The notes below the pieces were generated by a model. It searched no databases and was not told the DNA's origin. It saw only the letters and a program-made list of their open reading frames with translations. Shown here piece by piece: positions 34,203-43,309 of a DNA stretch of 64,000 nt; positions within the stretch are counted from its first letter, which is position 1; every line of letters starts with the position of its first letter. The translations under genes and the position numbers were made by a program. The DNA comes from Mycobacterium paraense (GTDB taxonomy: Bacteria > Actinomycetota > Actinomycetes > Mycobacteriales > Mycobacteriaceae). The DNA is taken from assembly GCF_002101815.1 (NCBI RefSeq), contig NZ_LQPM01000044.1, positions 1 through 64,000 on the forward strand, in the 5' to 3' direction.

Positions 34203-35213
34203 ATGGCCGGTTCAGAGGGCGCCATTGCGGTGATGGGCGCCGGTGCCTGGGGCACGGCGCTGGCCAAGGTGCTGGCCGACGCCGGGGAGGAGGTCGTGCT
34301 GTGGGCCCGGCGCTCCGAGGTCGCCGACGAGATCAATGCCACCCGGTACAACCCCGACTACCTGCCCGGCACCCCGTTGCCGCCGGGCATCCGGGCCACC
34401 GCGGACGCCGCCGACGCCCTGGCCGGCGTGACGACGGTGCTGCTCGGGGTTCCGGCGCAGACGATGCGCGCCAACCTCGAGCGGTGGGCCCCGCTAGTGG
34501 CCGACGGCGCGACCCTGGTCAGCCTCGCCAAGGGCATCGAGCTGGGCACGCTCATGCGCATGAGCCAGGTCATCATTTCGGTGACCGGGGTGGACCCGGC
34601 GCAGGTCGCCGTCATCTCGGGCCCGAACCTGGCCAGCGAGATCGCCGAATGCCAGCCCACCGCCACGGTCGTCGCGTGCAGCGACTCCGGCCGGGCGGTC
34701 GCGGTGCAGCGCATGCTCAACAGCGGGTACTTCCGCCCCTATACCAACAGCGATGTGGTCGGCACCGAGATCGGCGGGGCATGCAAGAACGTGATCGCGC
34801 TCGCGTGCGGGATGGCGGCCGGCGTCGGGCTCGGCGAGAACACCGCGGCCGCGATCATCACCCGCGGATTGGCGGAGATCATGCGGCTCGGGATCGCGCT
34901 CGGCGCCAAGGGCGCGACGCTGGCCGGGCTGGCGGGCGTGGGCGACCTGGTCGCCACCTGCACCTCGCCGCATTCGCGCAACCGGTCGTTCGGCGAACGG
35001 CTGGGCCGCGGCGGGACCATGGAGTCGGCCACGCAGGCGGGCCACGGGCACGTCGTCGAGGGGGTGACGTCGTGTCAGGCGGTGCTCGCGCTGGCGTCGA
35101 GCTACGACGTCGAAATGCCGCTCACCGACGCCGTGCACCGGGTGTGCCACAAGGGGTTGTCGGTGGACGAGGCGATGGCGCTGCTGCTCGGTCGCAGCAC
35201 CAAGCCGGAATGA
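34203..35213 (+). CDS. gpsA: Glycerol-3-phosphate dehydrogenase [NAD(P)+]
   Basis: GpsA reduces dihydroxyacetone phosphate to sn-glycerol 3-phosphate for phospholipid synthesis. The 336 residues contain the N-terminal Rossmann motif VMGAGAWGTALAKVLADAG, VSLAKGIE, the ISGPNLASEIA signature and the catalytic Lys in GGACKNVIALACG. It precedes ddlA, a pairing that is usual in mycobacteria. ATG 34203 is used. A TAGCGT element at 34154-34159 would give a 5' leader of about 35 bases. Confidence 0.97.
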   Translation: MAGSEGAIAVMGAGAWGTALAKVLADAGEEVVLWARRSEVADEINATRYNPDYLPGTPLPPGIRATADAADALAGVTTVLLGVPAQTMRANLERWAPLVADGATLVSLAKGIELGTLMRMSQVIISVTGVDPAQVAVISGPNLASEIAECQPTATVVACSDSGRAVAVQRMLNSGYFRPYTNSDVVGTEIGGACKNVIALACGMAAGVGLGENTAAAIITRGLAEIMRLGIALGAKGATLAGLAGVGDLVATCTSPHSRNRSFGERLGRGGTMESATQAGHGHVVEGVTSCQAVLALASSYDVEMPLTDAVHRVCHKGLSVDEAMALLLGRSTKPE

Positions 35214-35292
35214 GCCGCCCGGGCCGCCGAAACCCCAGCTAGCGGCCCGGCATCCGACCCGGCGGCCCCGCACCCGGTAGCCTCTGAAGGTT

Positions 35293-36402
35293 GTGGGTCC
35301 CAGCGAGCGCGTTCGCGTCGCCGTCGTCTTCGGCGGGCGCAGCAACGAGCACGCCATCTCCTGCGTGTCCGCGGGCAGCATCCTGCGCAACCTCGACCCG
35401 CAGCGTTTCGAGGTCGTCGCGGTCGGCATCACCCCGGAGGGCTCGTGGGTGCTCACCGACGGGGACCCCGACGCGCTGGCGATCAGCAACCGGCGGCTGC
35501 CCGAGGTGACCGCCGCATCGGGCACCGAGCTGGCCCTGCCCGCCGACCCGCGGCGCAGCGGTCAACTGGTGTCCCTGCAGCCCGGCGCGAGCGATGTCCT
35601 GGCGTCGGTCGACGTGGTGTTCCCGGTGCTGCACGGCCCCTACGGCGAGGACGGCACCATCCAGGGCCTGCTCGAACTCGCCGGTGTGCCGTACGTCGGT
35701 GCCGGCGTGCTGGCCAGCGCCGCGGGCATGGACAAGGAGTTCACCAAGAAGCTCCTTGTCGCCGAAGGACTTCCGGTCGGCCCGCACGCGGTGCTGCGGC
35801 CCCCGCGGGCGACGCTGGACCTCGAGGAGCGCGAGCGGCTCGGTTTGCCGGTGTTCGTCAAACCCGCGCGGGGCGGTTCCTCGATCGGCGTCAGCCGGGT
35901 CGCGAGCTGGGACGAACTGGCCGCGGCGGTGGCCGATGCGCGCCGGCACGATCCGAAGGTGATCGTCGAGGCGGCGATCAGCGGACGCGAGCTGGAGTGC
36001 GGCGTCCTCGAAATGCCGGACGGCACAGTCGAAGCCAGCACGGTGGGCGAGATCCGGGTGGTCGGGGTGCGCGGGCGCGAGGACTCCTTCTACGACTTCG
36101 CGACGAAATACCTCGACGACGCGGCCGAACTGGACGTGCCCGCGAAGGTCGACGACGACGTCGCGGATGCGGTGCGCCAGTTGGCGATTCGGGCGTTCAA
36201 GGCCATCGATTGCCAGGGCCTGGCCCGGGTGGACTTCTTCCTGACCGAGGACGGCCCGATCATCAACGAGATCAACACGATGCCGGGGTTCACCACCATC
36301 TCGATGTACCCGAGGATGTGGGCCGCCAGCGGCGTCGACTATCCCACCCTGCTGGCGACCATGGTGCAGACGGCGCTGGCTCGCGGCGTCGGGCTTCGCT
36401 AA
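35293..36402 (+). CDS. ddlA: D-alanine--D-alanine ligase
   Basis: Ddl joins two D-alanines for peptidoglycan precursors and is a target of D-cycloserine. The 369-residue ATP-grasp enzyme has VFGGRSNEHAISCVSAGSI at the N-terminus, the HGPYGEDGTIQGLLELAGVPYVGAG signature, the ATP loop FVKPARGGSSIGVSRV and the metal-binding DFFLTEDGPIINEINTMPGFT. The start is GTG 35293, with a TAGCCT element nine bases before it. It is convergent with the DUF3515 gene, with a hairpin repeat between. Confidence 0.97.
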   Translation: MGPSERVRVAVVFGGRSNEHAISCVSAGSILRNLDPQRFEVVAVGITPEGSWVLTDGDPDALAISNRRLPEVTAASGTELALPADPRRSGQLVSLQPGASDVLASVDVVFPVLHGPYGEDGTIQGLLELAGVPYVGAGVLASAAGMDKEFTKKLLVAEGLPVGPHAVLRPPRATLDLEERERLGLPVFVKPARGGSSIGVSRVASWDELAAAVADARRHDPKVIVEAAISGRELECGVLEMPDGTVEASTVGEIRVVGVRGREDSFYDFATKYLDDAAELDVPAKVDDDVADAVRQLAIRAFKAIDCQGLARVDFFLTEDGPIINEINTMPGFTTISMYPRMWAASGVDYPTLLATMVQTALARGVGLR

Positions 36403-36415
36403 CGCTTCTCCGCTT

Positions 36416-36477
36416 CGCCGAACGTGAAGCTACTGCGAGTTTTCTGCGGATTTTTCGCAACAGCTTCACGCTCGGCG
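36416..36477. repeat. Dispersed palindromic repeat, copy 2
   Basis: The arms 36416-36438 and 36455-36477 are 23 bp with three mismatches, around a 16-base T-rich loop. The right arm is the exact reverse complement of the left arm of the copy at 17166-17188. As there, it occupies the gap between convergent genes, here ddlA and the DUF3515 gene. Confidence 0.8.
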
Positions 36478-36496
36478 CGGCCGCCATGGGTCTTGG

Positions 36497-37069
36497 CTAA
36501 CGAGCGGGCGCGGGGTTGATCGGCACGGCCGCCATGGTGTGGTCGATCACCTCGGAGAGCTGCTGGATGGGCGTCGGCCCCGATCCCGACGGCAGCGTGA
36601 GCGCGACGTACACGGGCCGGTCGACCGCGTACCAGGTGGACCTGCCGGCGTCACCGGCGGATTGCTGGCCGGCCGAAACCTCGAACCACTGCACCCGGTC
36701 GACGACCTGGATCGGGGATCCCACCACGAACTCGGCCGGGCGGTCCAGCCCGCAGCGCAACACCACCGGCTCGCCGCCGGACCCGGTTCGCCAGGCCGCC
36801 GCGCCCTCCGGGGCCGGCTCCGCCAGCGTGGCGCGCTGATAGTCCCCGAGCCGCTGCGGCAGCGCGGCGGCCAGTGACCGGCACGCGCCGTCGGACGCGT
36901 GCGGCGCCGGGGCGGCGGGGACGACGACCGGTGGCGGCGGCGCCTGGCGGGTCGCCGCGACGGCCAGGATCACGCCGAGCGCCACGACGGCCAGCGCCAC
37001 CGCGGCGATGAGCACGGCGCGCGGCGGCCCCGCGTCGGCGCCGGCGACGGCCTCGGGATCGGTCTCCAC
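36497..37069 (-). CDS. DUF3515 membrane-anchored protein (Rv2980-like)
   Basis: This 190-residue protein has a short cytoplasmic N-terminus, one membrane helix (about 17-40, AVLIAAVALAVVALGVILAVA), a Pro-rich linker and an extracytoplasmic DUF3515 domain with two conserved Cys (GACRSLAAALPQRL and VLRCGLDRP). DUF3515 has no known function. GTG 37069 is chosen because AGGAGG lies ten bases upstream. It is divergent from thiL, with overlapping promoter regions. Confidence 0.85.
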   Translation of the reverse strand: METDPEAVAGADAGPPRAVLIAAVALAVVALGVILAVAATRQAPPPPVVVPAAPAPHASDGACRSLAAALPQRLGDYQRATLAEPAPEGAAAWRTGSGGEPVVLRCGLDRPAEFVVGSPIQVVDRVQWFEVSAGQQSAGDAGRSTWYAVDRPVYVALTLPSGSGPTPIQQLSEVIDHTMAAVPINPAPAR

Positions 37070-37162
37070 CGCCCGCGCACCTCCTGATCTCGTAGACTGG
37101 CGCGGTCCGCTCGCGCGGGCAGGAATCCAACTTACCGGCCGCGAGGAGCCGGAGGAGGTGGC

Positions 37163-38125
37163 GTGCGCGACGACGATTCGGGGGAGTCCCCCACGCTGGC
37201 CGGCCTCGGCGAGTTCGCGGTCATCGATCGATTGGTGCGGGGCCGCCGGCAACCCGGCGCGGTCCTACTGGGGCCCGGCGACGACGCGGCGCTGCTGGCC
37301 GCGGGCGACGGCCGCACCCTGATCTCGACCGATGTGCTGGTGCAGGACCGGCACTTTCGGCTGGACTGGTCGACACCGCACGACGTCGGCCGCAAGGCGA
37401 TCGCCCAGAACGCCGCCGATATCGAGGCGATGGGCGGGCGGCCCACCGCGTTCGTGGCCGGATTCGCGGCACCCGGTGACACGCCGGCCGCGCGGGTGGA
37501 CGCGCTGGTCGACGGGATGTGGGACGAGGCGGCGCGGATCGGCGCCGGCATCGCCGGCGGCGACCTGGTCAGCGGCCCCCTCTGGGTGCTGTCGGTGACG
37601 GTGCTCGGCGACCTCGACGGCCGCGCGCCCGTGCTGCGGTCGGGGGCCAGGGCCGGATCGGTGCTCGCCGTCACCGGCGAGCTGGGCCGCTCCGCCGCGG
37701 GATACGCGCTGTGGGACAAGGGCATTGGCGGCTTTGACGACCTGCGACGCCGTCACCTGGTGCCGCAGCCGCCCTACGGGCAGGGGGCGGCGGCCGCGGC
37801 GGCGGGGGCGCAGGCGATGATCGACGTCTCCGACGGCCTGGTCGCCGACCTGCGGCACGTCGCCGAGGCGTCGGGGGTGGCCATCGACGTGTCCACCGCG
37901 GCGCTGGCCGCCGACCGCGACGCCCTGACCTCGGCCGCGACCGCCGTCGGCGCCGACCCCCTGGCGTGGGTGCTGGGCGGCGGCGAGGACCACGCCCTGG
38001 CGGCCTGCTTCGCCGGTCGGCCACCGGCCGGGTGGCGTGTCGTCGGCACCGTGCTCGACGGGCCGGCCCGCGTGCTCGTCGACGGCGCGGAGTGGAGCGG
38101 CTACGCGGGGTGGCAGTCGTATTAG
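37163..38125 (+). CDS. thiL: Thiamine-monophosphate kinase
   Basis: ThiL phosphorylates thiamine monophosphate to the active cofactor ThDP, which IlvB needs. The 320 residues show the AIR-synthase-like fold signatures LLGPGDDAALL, STDVLVQDRHFRLDWSTPHDVGRKAIAQNAADIEAMGG, GGDLVSG and the C-terminal MIDVSDGLVADL and LGGGEDHALAA. A GGAGGAGG ribosome binding site lies upstream of GTG 37163. It heads a tight unit thiL-DUF1330-ung-MDR. Confidence 0.97.
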   Translation: MRDDDSGESPTLAGLGEFAVIDRLVRGRRQPGAVLLGPGDDAALLAAGDGRTLISTDVLVQDRHFRLDWSTPHDVGRKAIAQNAADIEAMGGRPTAFVAGFAAPGDTPAARVDALVDGMWDEAARIGAGIAGGDLVSGPLWVLSVTVLGDLDGRAPVLRSGARAGSVLAVTGELGRSAAGYALWDKGIGGFDDLRRRHLVPQPPYGQGAAAAAAGAQAMIDVSDGLVADLRHVAEASGVAIDVSTAALAADRDALTSAATAVGADPLAWVLGGGEDHALAACFAGRPPAGWRVVGTVLDGPARVLVDGAEWSGYAGWQSY

Positions 38126-38128
38126 TGT
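38123..38128 (+). promoter_or_regulatory. -10 element TAGTGT before the DUF1330 gene
   Basis: TAGTGT overlaps the thiL stop and ends six bases before GTG 38135. It may be an internal leaderless promoter for the DUF1330-ung-MDR part of the unit. Confidence 0.35.
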
Positions 38129-38134
38129 GACGCG

Positions 38135-38425
38135 GTGACCGTCTACGCGATCGCCCAGCTGAGATTCACCGATCGGGCCGTCTACGACCGGTACCAGGCG
38201 AGATTCATGGACGTCTTCCGCGGCCATCCCGGCACGTTGCTGGCCGCCGACGAATCGCCGAAGGTCGTCGAGGGGGAGTGGGACCGCGAGAAGGTGGTGC
38301 TGATGTCCTTCCCCGACGAGGCGGCGTTCCACGCCTTCGTGCAATCGCCGGAATACGAGGACATCGCCAAGGACCGGCGGGCGGGCGCCGACACGGTGGT
38401 GCTGCTCGTGCAGGGGCTGCAGTGA
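38135..38425 (+). CDS. DUF1330 small dimeric alpha/beta-barrel protein
   Basis: This 96-residue protein has the DUF1330 ferredoxin-like fold (VYAIAQLRFTDRAVYDRYQARFMDVFRGHPGTLLAADESPKVVEGEWDREKVVLMSFPDEAAFHAFVQSPEY is typical along its length, given here as positions 3-73 by description of the pattern Y-A-I...W-D...F-P-D-E). Such proteins are small dimers of unknown activity. It starts ten bases after thiL and its stop overlaps the ung start by four bases. Confidence 0.85.
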   Translation: MTVYAIAQLRFTDRAVYDRYQARFMDVFRGHPGTLLAADESPKVVEGEWDREKVVLMSFPDEAAFHAFVQSPEYEDIAKDRRAGADTVVLLVQGLQ

Positions 38426-39105
38426 CCGCGCGCCCGCTGGCCGAGCTCGTCGAGCCGGGCTGGGCGGCGGCGCTGGCGCCGGTGACCGAGCAGGTCGCCC
38501 AGATGGGGCAGTTCCTGCGGGCCGAGATCGCCGCCGGGCGCCGGTACCTGCCGGCGGGGCCAAACGTGTTGCGCGCCTTCAGCTACCCCTTCGACAACGT
38601 CAAGGTGCTGATCGTGGGGCAGGACCCCTACCCGACCCCCGGGCACGCCGTCGGCCTGAGCTTCTCGGTGGCCCCCGACGTGCGTCCGCTGCCGCGCAGC
38701 CTGGCCAACATCTTCGACGAGTACTGCGCCGACCTCGGTCATCCGCCGCCCTCGTGCGGCGACCTGACGCCGTGGGCCGAGCGCGGGGTGCTGCTGCTGA
38801 ACAGGGTGCTCACGGTGCGCCCCAACAATCCGGCGTCGCACCGGGGCAAGGGCTGGGAAGCGGTGACGGAGTGCGCGATTCGCGCGCTGGCGGCGCGGGC
38901 GCGGCCCCTGGTGGCCATCCTCTGGGGCCGCGACGCTTCAACGCTCAAACCGGTTCTGGCCGAAGGGAATTGCGTGGCCATCGAGTCGCCGCACCCGTCG
39001 CCGCTGTCGGCGTCGCGCGGGTTCTTCGGCTCGCGGCCGTTCAGCCGCGCCAACGAGCTGCTCGCCGGGCTGGGTGCCGACCCGATCGATTGGAAGCTGC
39101 CGTGA
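38422..39105 (+). CDS. ung: Uracil-DNA glycosylase
   Basis: Ung removes uracil from DNA, a common lesion in GC-rich genomes from cytosine deamination. The 227 residues carry the family 1 motifs: the water-activating Asp in VGQDPYPTPGHAVGLSFS, NRVLTVRPNNPASH, and the leucine-loop motif HPSPLSASRGFFGSRPFSRAN. The length equals that of the M. tuberculosis enzyme as recalled. The GTG start overlaps the previous stop and its own TGA overlaps the next GTG. Confidence 0.97.
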   Translation: MTARPLAELVEPGWAAALAPVTEQVAQMGQFLRAEIAAGRRYLPAGPNVLRAFSYPFDNVKVLIVGQDPYPTPGHAVGLSFSVAPDVRPLPRSLANIFDEYCADLGHPPPSCGDLTPWAERGVLLLNRVLTVRPNNPASHRGKGWEAVTECAIRALAARARPLVAILWGRDASTLKPVLAEGNCVAIESPHPSPLSASRGFFGSRPFSRANELLAGLGADPIDWKLP

Positions 39106-40043
39106 CCGAGATGACGGCGCTGCGCGCGCACCAGCGCGGCGGCCCCGAGGTGCTGGTCGTCGAGCGCGCGCCCGTCCCGGTCCCCGCGCCGGGCGAGGTC
39201 CTGATCGAGGTACACGCGGCCGCCATCACCTTCGACGAGCTGACGTGGGACGAGACCTGGACGCGCGACGGCGCCAGCCGGACCCCGGTGATCCCGTCCC
39301 ACGAGGTGTCCGGTGTGATCTCCGAAATCGGCTTGGGCGTAGCGGGTTTGGCGCCAGGGGACGAGGTCTACGGGCTGATCGAATTCGACCGCGACGGCGC
39401 CGCGGCCGAATTCGTCACGGTGCCGGCGGGCGACCTGGCCGCCAAGCCGTCGACCGCCTCCCACGTTGTCGCCGCCGCGCTCCCGCTGGCCGGGCTCACC
39501 GCGTGGCAGGCGCTGGTCGACCACGCCGCGGTCCGGCCCGGTGAGGAGGTGCTGGTGCTCGGCGGGGCGGGCGGGGTCGGCGCCCTGACGGTCCAGCTGG
39601 CCGCGACGCTCGGCGCGCGGGTCACCGCCACCGTGCGCAGCGACGCGCACGAGCTGGTCGGCGGCTTCGGCGCGCAGCGCGTGATCGACGTGCGCGCCGA
39701 GGCGTTCGACGCGGGCGGCCCCGCCTACGACGTCGTCGTCGACACGGTGGGCGGCGAGACGCTGGACCGATCGTTCGCCGTGCTGCGCCCGGGCGGCCGG
39801 CTGATCACTCTGTCCGCGCCACCGCCGGCCGGCAAGGCCGACGAATACGGCGTGACGGCCACCTTCTTCATCGTCACGCCGAACCGCGACCAGCTCGCCG
39901 AGCTCGCCGCGCGCGTCGATCAGGGGCGATTGAAGGTGGAAATCGCGCGGACGTTTCCGCTCGACCGGGGGCGCGAGGCGTTCGAAAGCGGCCGGCAGCC
40001 CGGCCGGCGTCCGGGCAAGACCGTCATCGTCGTGCGGGACTAA
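39102..40043 (+). CDS. Zinc-free MDR quinone oxidoreductase-like protein
   Basis: This 313-residue medium-chain dehydrogenase/reductase has a GroES-like N-terminal domain (EVLIEVHAAAITFDELTW) and a nucleotide-binding domain with VLVLGGAGGVGALTVQLAATLGA. The Cys and His zinc ligands of alcohol dehydrogenases are absent, which places it with NADPH quinone reductases/crotonyl reductase relatives. The substrate is unknown. It overlaps ung by four bases and its stop overlaps that of the convergent SDR gene. Confidence 0.88.
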   Translation: MTEMTALRAHQRGGPEVLVVERAPVPVPAPGEVLIEVHAAAITFDELTWDETWTRDGASRTPVIPSHEVSGVISEIGLGVAGLAPGDEVYGLIEFDRDGAAAEFVTVPAGDLAAKPSTASHVVAAALPLAGLTAWQALVDHAAVRPGEEVLVLGGAGGVGALTVQLAATLGARVTATVRSDAHELVGGFGAQRVIDVRAEAFDAGGPAYDVVVDTVGGETLDRSFAVLRPGGRLITLSAPPPAGKADEYGVTATFFIVTPNRDQLAELAARVDQGRLKVEIARTFPLDRGREAFESGRQPGRRPGKTVIVVRD

Positions 40044-40867
40044 GCGGGGAAGTTGACGTCCTTGGTGACGGCCTTCCACTCCTCCATCGACGCCGACGTC
40101 GCGGCGATCTTGTCGCGCATCGCCTTGAGGACGTCGCGGCCCAGCAGCAGCCGCAGCGGCGGGTCGTCGAGTTTGGTGACCATGAGCACGGCCTCGGCGA
40201 CCTTGCGCGGGTCACCCGGCAGGTGATCGGCGAATTGCTTGATCAGGTCTTTGCGCGCGGCGACGTCGGAGTAGTCGGCGATCGGGGTGCCCGACTCCTT
40301 CATCGACCTCGTCGCCCAGTCGGTGCGGAAGGCGCCCGGCTCGATGGCGGTCACCTTGATGCCCAGCGGCCGCACCTCGGTGGCCAGCGCCTCGGTGATC
40401 GCCTCCAGCGCGAACTTGGTCGACGAGTAGTAGGCGTTGGGCGGGTTGGCCACCAGACCGGTCATCGATGACATGTTGATGATGTGACCGGACCCGCGGG
40501 CACGCATGGCCGGCAGCACGGCCTTGATCATGTCGACTGCGCCGAAATAGTTGACGTCGAACAGCTTTCGAACCTCGGCGTCCTCGCCCTCTTCCACCGC
40601 CGCCAGGTAGCCGTGGCCGGCGTTGTTGACCAGGACGTCGATGCCGCCGAACGCGTCGTCGGCCGCCGAGACCGCGGCCGCGATCTGGGCGGCGTCCGTC
40701 ACGTCGAGCGCGACGGCCACGGCGCGGTCGGCGAATTCGTCGGCCAAATCCTGCACCGTTTCCGCCCGGCGCGCGGTCACCACCACGCTGTGCCCGGCTT
40801 CCAGCGCGGCGCGCGCGATTTCGCGGCCGAAGCCGGTGGAGCATCCGGTGATCAGCCAGCGCGCCAT
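40040..40867 (-). CDS. SDR-family oxidoreductase
   Basis: This 275-residue short-chain dehydrogenase of the classical type has the cofactor motif TGCSTGFG (7-14), NNAG (81-84), catalytic Ser in NMSSMTG, and YSSTK (147-151). An Arg pair after the second strand (TARRAE) suggests NADP(H). It begins one base after the DUF1214 gene's stop codon on the same strand and looks like the last gene of a minus-strand unit that also includes a sulfotransferase and a SnoaL-like protein. The substrate is unknown. Confidence 0.9.
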   Translation of the reverse strand: MARWLITGCSTGFGREIARAALEAGHSVVVTARRAETVQDLADEFADRAVAVALDVTDAAQIAAAVSAADDAFGGIDVLVNNAGHGYLAAVEEGEDAEVRKLFDVNYFGAVDMIKAVLPAMRARGSGHIINMSSMTGLVANPPNAYYSSTKFALEAITEALATEVRPLGIKVTAIEPGAFRTDWATRSMKESGTPIADYSDVAARKDLIKQFADHLPGDPRKVAEAVLMVTKLDDPPLRLLLGRDVLKAMRDKIAATSASMEEWKAVTKDVNFPA

Positions 40868-40868
40868 C

Positions 40869-42113
40869 TCAGGCCGTCCCTTCCGGCAGGCGCCGCAGGT
40901 ACCCGGCTCGCCGGTCGGCGAGTTGCGCCGCCCGCTCCTGCGCTCCCACCCGCGGCAGGTGAGGCACCTCGGCGTCGAGCCGATCCAGCTTGACCACGCG
41001 CCCGCGGGCGCCGAGGTCTTCGCGCGGACCGGTGTCGCCGAATTCCGCCATGCGCAGCGTCAGGATGCCCTCGGCCAGCCCGTCGGAGTCGATCCAGTTC
41101 GCCACGCCGGGATCCACCGGCGAGATCACGTAGGTGTACGTGCCGTCCTCGTTGGCGACCGACTGCGCCTTGTTGAGGCTGCCGGTGCGGTCGACGATGT
41201 CCAGCGTGGTGCCCCAGACGTTGCTCAGCGGAACGGTGAAGTATTCGGCGCCACCGTCGTTGAGGTCGACCACGAACGCCTCGTCCGGGGCGAGGTCGAA
41301 GCGGCCCATCACATAGACCTGGTTGCGCATCGCGCCGGCCTTGTCCGCCGACCAGGCCAGGTTGAAATGGTTGGCCGGCATCTTGTACACGCCATGGCTG
41401 AGCTTGCCGGTGAAGTCGGCGAAGTAGGCCATCATCGCCGCCGTCGCCTCGGCCTGCTCGTCGCGCGTGCGCGCCGGCGTCACCGGCGCGCCGCCGAGGC
41501 GTTGCACCTCAAGGTAATTGGGGTCGTCGCGAGCCCAATCCAGCAGCACGTCGCGGATGTAGAACTCGTGGGCCTCGGGAGTGGTCCGCACGTGGTTGGG
41601 CCGCCCGTTGGCGGGCTCGGAGTCGACGGTGATGGTGAAGGCGCCGTCGGAGTCGACCGCCATGGTGCGGCCGTTGAGCACGTCGACGGTGCCCATGTGC
41701 GCGTCCCACAGCGTGAAGTAGTTCTCGGTCATGCGATTCGCGCCGACCCGGCCGTGGATCTCATAGCGTTCGTCGCCGGAGATCGGGATCACCCGGTACA
41801 CACTGTCCGGATTGTCGATGCCCCAACGGGATCCGGGAATGCGGCGGCCGTCCACCGGATGCGCCAGCCGGGTGATGCAGCTGACCTTCGGCCGCAGCTT
41901 GTCCTGGTTGGACGACCACACCGCCGCCGAGAACATCACTTCCGCGAACGCGTCGTCGAACCGCTCGCGCATCGCGTCGGACGCCTTGGCGCGGCCCAGC
42001 CACGTCTCGGCCACGGTTTTATAGGCCGCCCTGACGGTGGGGTGCTCGATCAGGTCGAGGGCGGCCAACTCCTGTTCGTGTTGGGACGCGGTCGCGACGG
42101 CATCGTCAGGCAT
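40869..42113 (-). CDS. DUF1214 domain protein
   Basis: This 414-residue protein has a C-terminal DUF1214 region (about 255-370: FNLAWSADKAG, YFTVPLSNVWGTTLDI, ANWIDSDGLAEGILTLRM), which in many mycobacterial proteins pairs with an N-terminal helical segment. No enzymatic motif is visible and no signal peptide is present. Genes for such proteins often sit with SDRs and sulfotransferases in lipid or sterol loci, from general knowledge. It overlaps the upstream sulfotransferase gene by eight bases. Confidence 0.82.
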   Translation of the reverse strand: MPDDAVATASQHEQELAALDLIEHPTVRAAYKTVAETWLGRAKASDAMRERFDDAFAEVMFSAAVWSSNQDKLRPKVSCITRLAHPVDGRRIPGSRWGIDNPDSVYRVIPISGDERYEIHGRVGANRMTENYFTLWDAHMGTVDVLNGRTMAVDSDGAFTITVDSEPANGRPNHVRTTPEAHEFYIRDVLLDWARDDPNYLEVQRLGGAPVTPARTRDEQAEATAAMMAYFADFTGKLSHGVYKMPANHFNLAWSADKAGAMRNQVYVMGRFDLAPDEAFVVDLNDGGAEYFTVPLSNVWGTTLDIVDRTGSLNKAQSVANEDGTYTYVISPVDPGVANWIDSDGLAEGILTLRMAEFGDTGPREDLGARGRVVKLDRLDAEVPHLPRVGAQERAAQLADRRAGYLRRLPEGTA

Positions 42114-43305
42114 GCGGCTCTCCTATATACGATTCAAAACGCTTGTTATATAAGGCAAATCGCTCGTCGACCTGTTCCTCGCGCAGGCCGAAATCGCCGA
42201 GACCGTAGGGCGGGCGTGCCAACTCGCGGGGACGCTCTTTGAGCCAGCGCCGCATCGCCTCCTCGGCCGGGGCGGTGAGCGGCAGGCCGACGGCGTCGTA
42301 GGCGCGGGCCACCTGCCCGATCGGGTCGGCCACCGCGTCGTCGAACCCGATGTCGGTGACCCGGGAAGCCTGGTCGGCCCAGTCGTCGCGCACCGCCGTC
42401 GCCCGGTCATTGGTCCAGCCCATCCGCTCCAGCCACTGCGCGCCCACCCGGGGCCTGTCGACGGCGTCGGCGTGCATCGCGTGCAGGGTGGCGTTCAGGC
42501 TGGCCCCCGACGCGATCGTGGCCCGCGGGTCGCGATGCATGTGGACGATGTGCGCGTCGGGAAACCGCGCCCGCAGCAAGTCCAGATAGCCAAGGTGCGC
42601 AGGGGATTTGAGCACCCAGCGTTGCGGCGGCGGACCACCGCCGAAAAACCGTTGCCGCTTCTGCCACTGCAGGAATTGCAGCATGCGGTGCAGGTGATCG
42701 TAGGCCGGCGAGAAGTCCTGTTCGTCGAGCCAGGCCCGGTAATGCGGAAGGTGGGACCCGGACTCGGGCACGTGCGACAAGAACGCGTCGGCCAGAAAGA
42801 CGATCTCCTCCTCGGCCTCGCGCGCGTACATGGGGTGGATGGCGAACAGCTCCGGCGCGAGTTCGCGGGACTTGGCCTCCCGCGCCTCGCTGATCGCGAT
42901 GCGGGGATCGACGCCGGCGAATTCGTGGTCCAGCCGCGGCGCGACCTCGACCACCTCCCAGCCGTAGGCGCACGCGAAGCGCGGGTCGGCGGCCAGCAGT
43001 CGCTGCAGCAGCGTGGTGCCGCTGCGCATCATTCCGACGACGACGACCGGCGCGGTGATGTGCTCCTCGAGGATCTCCGGGTGGCGGCGGATCCACTCGG
43101 CCGCCCGCAGCCGCATCCGCAGGCTGTGCACGATCCCTGACCGCAGGATGTGGATTCCGATGGCGTTGAGGTCGGCGCGCGCGTAGTCGGCCAGCAACAC
43201 GCGCAGCGGGCGTTCGAACTCCCCGGGGCCCCAGTCGTCCAGCGCTTCCTTGCGCTGCGCGTCGGCCATGACGGCCAGCGGGTCGAAGGGGTCGGAATGT
43301 CCCAC
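42106..43305 (-). CDS. Sulfotransferase family protein
   Basis: This 399-residue protein has a PAPS-binding 5'-phosphosulfate loop, VVVVGMMRSGTTLLQRLL (MRSGTT at 93-98), and a 3'-phosphate-binding region (VHMHRDPRATIASG). It belongs to the Sulfotransfer_3 group, which is expanded in mycobacteria and acts on lipids, carbohydrates or small alcohols; some members may not be true sulfotransferases. The start is GTG 43305, four bases past the stop of the SnoaL-like gene. The cluster partners suggest a hydroxylated lipid or steroid-like substrate, which is an inference. Confidence 0.88.
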   Translation of the reverse strand: MGHSDPFDPLAVMADAQRKEALDDWGPGEFERPLRVLLADYARADLNAIGIHILRSGIVHSLRMRLRAAEWIRRHPEILEEHITAPVVVVGMMRSGTTLLQRLLAADPRFACAYGWEVVEVAPRLDHEFAGVDPRIAISEAREAKSRELAPELFAIHPMYAREAEEEIVFLADAFLSHVPESGSHLPHYRAWLDEQDFSPAYDHLHRMLQFLQWQKRQRFFGGGPPPQRWVLKSPAHLGYLDLLRARFPDAHIVHMHRDPRATIASGASLNATLHAMHADAVDRPRVGAQWLERMGWTNDRATAVRDDWADQASRVTDIGFDDAVADPIGQVARAYDAVGLPLTAPAEEAMRRWLKERPRELARPPYGLGDFGLREEQVDERFALYNKRFESYIGEPHA

Positions 43306-43309
43306 CGGG

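Noticed and set aside
37081..37162. Possible ThDP riboswitch before thiL
   Set aside because: The gap between the DUF3515 start and thiL is under 100 bases and lacks recognisable THI-box sequence (CUGAGA, ACCUG).
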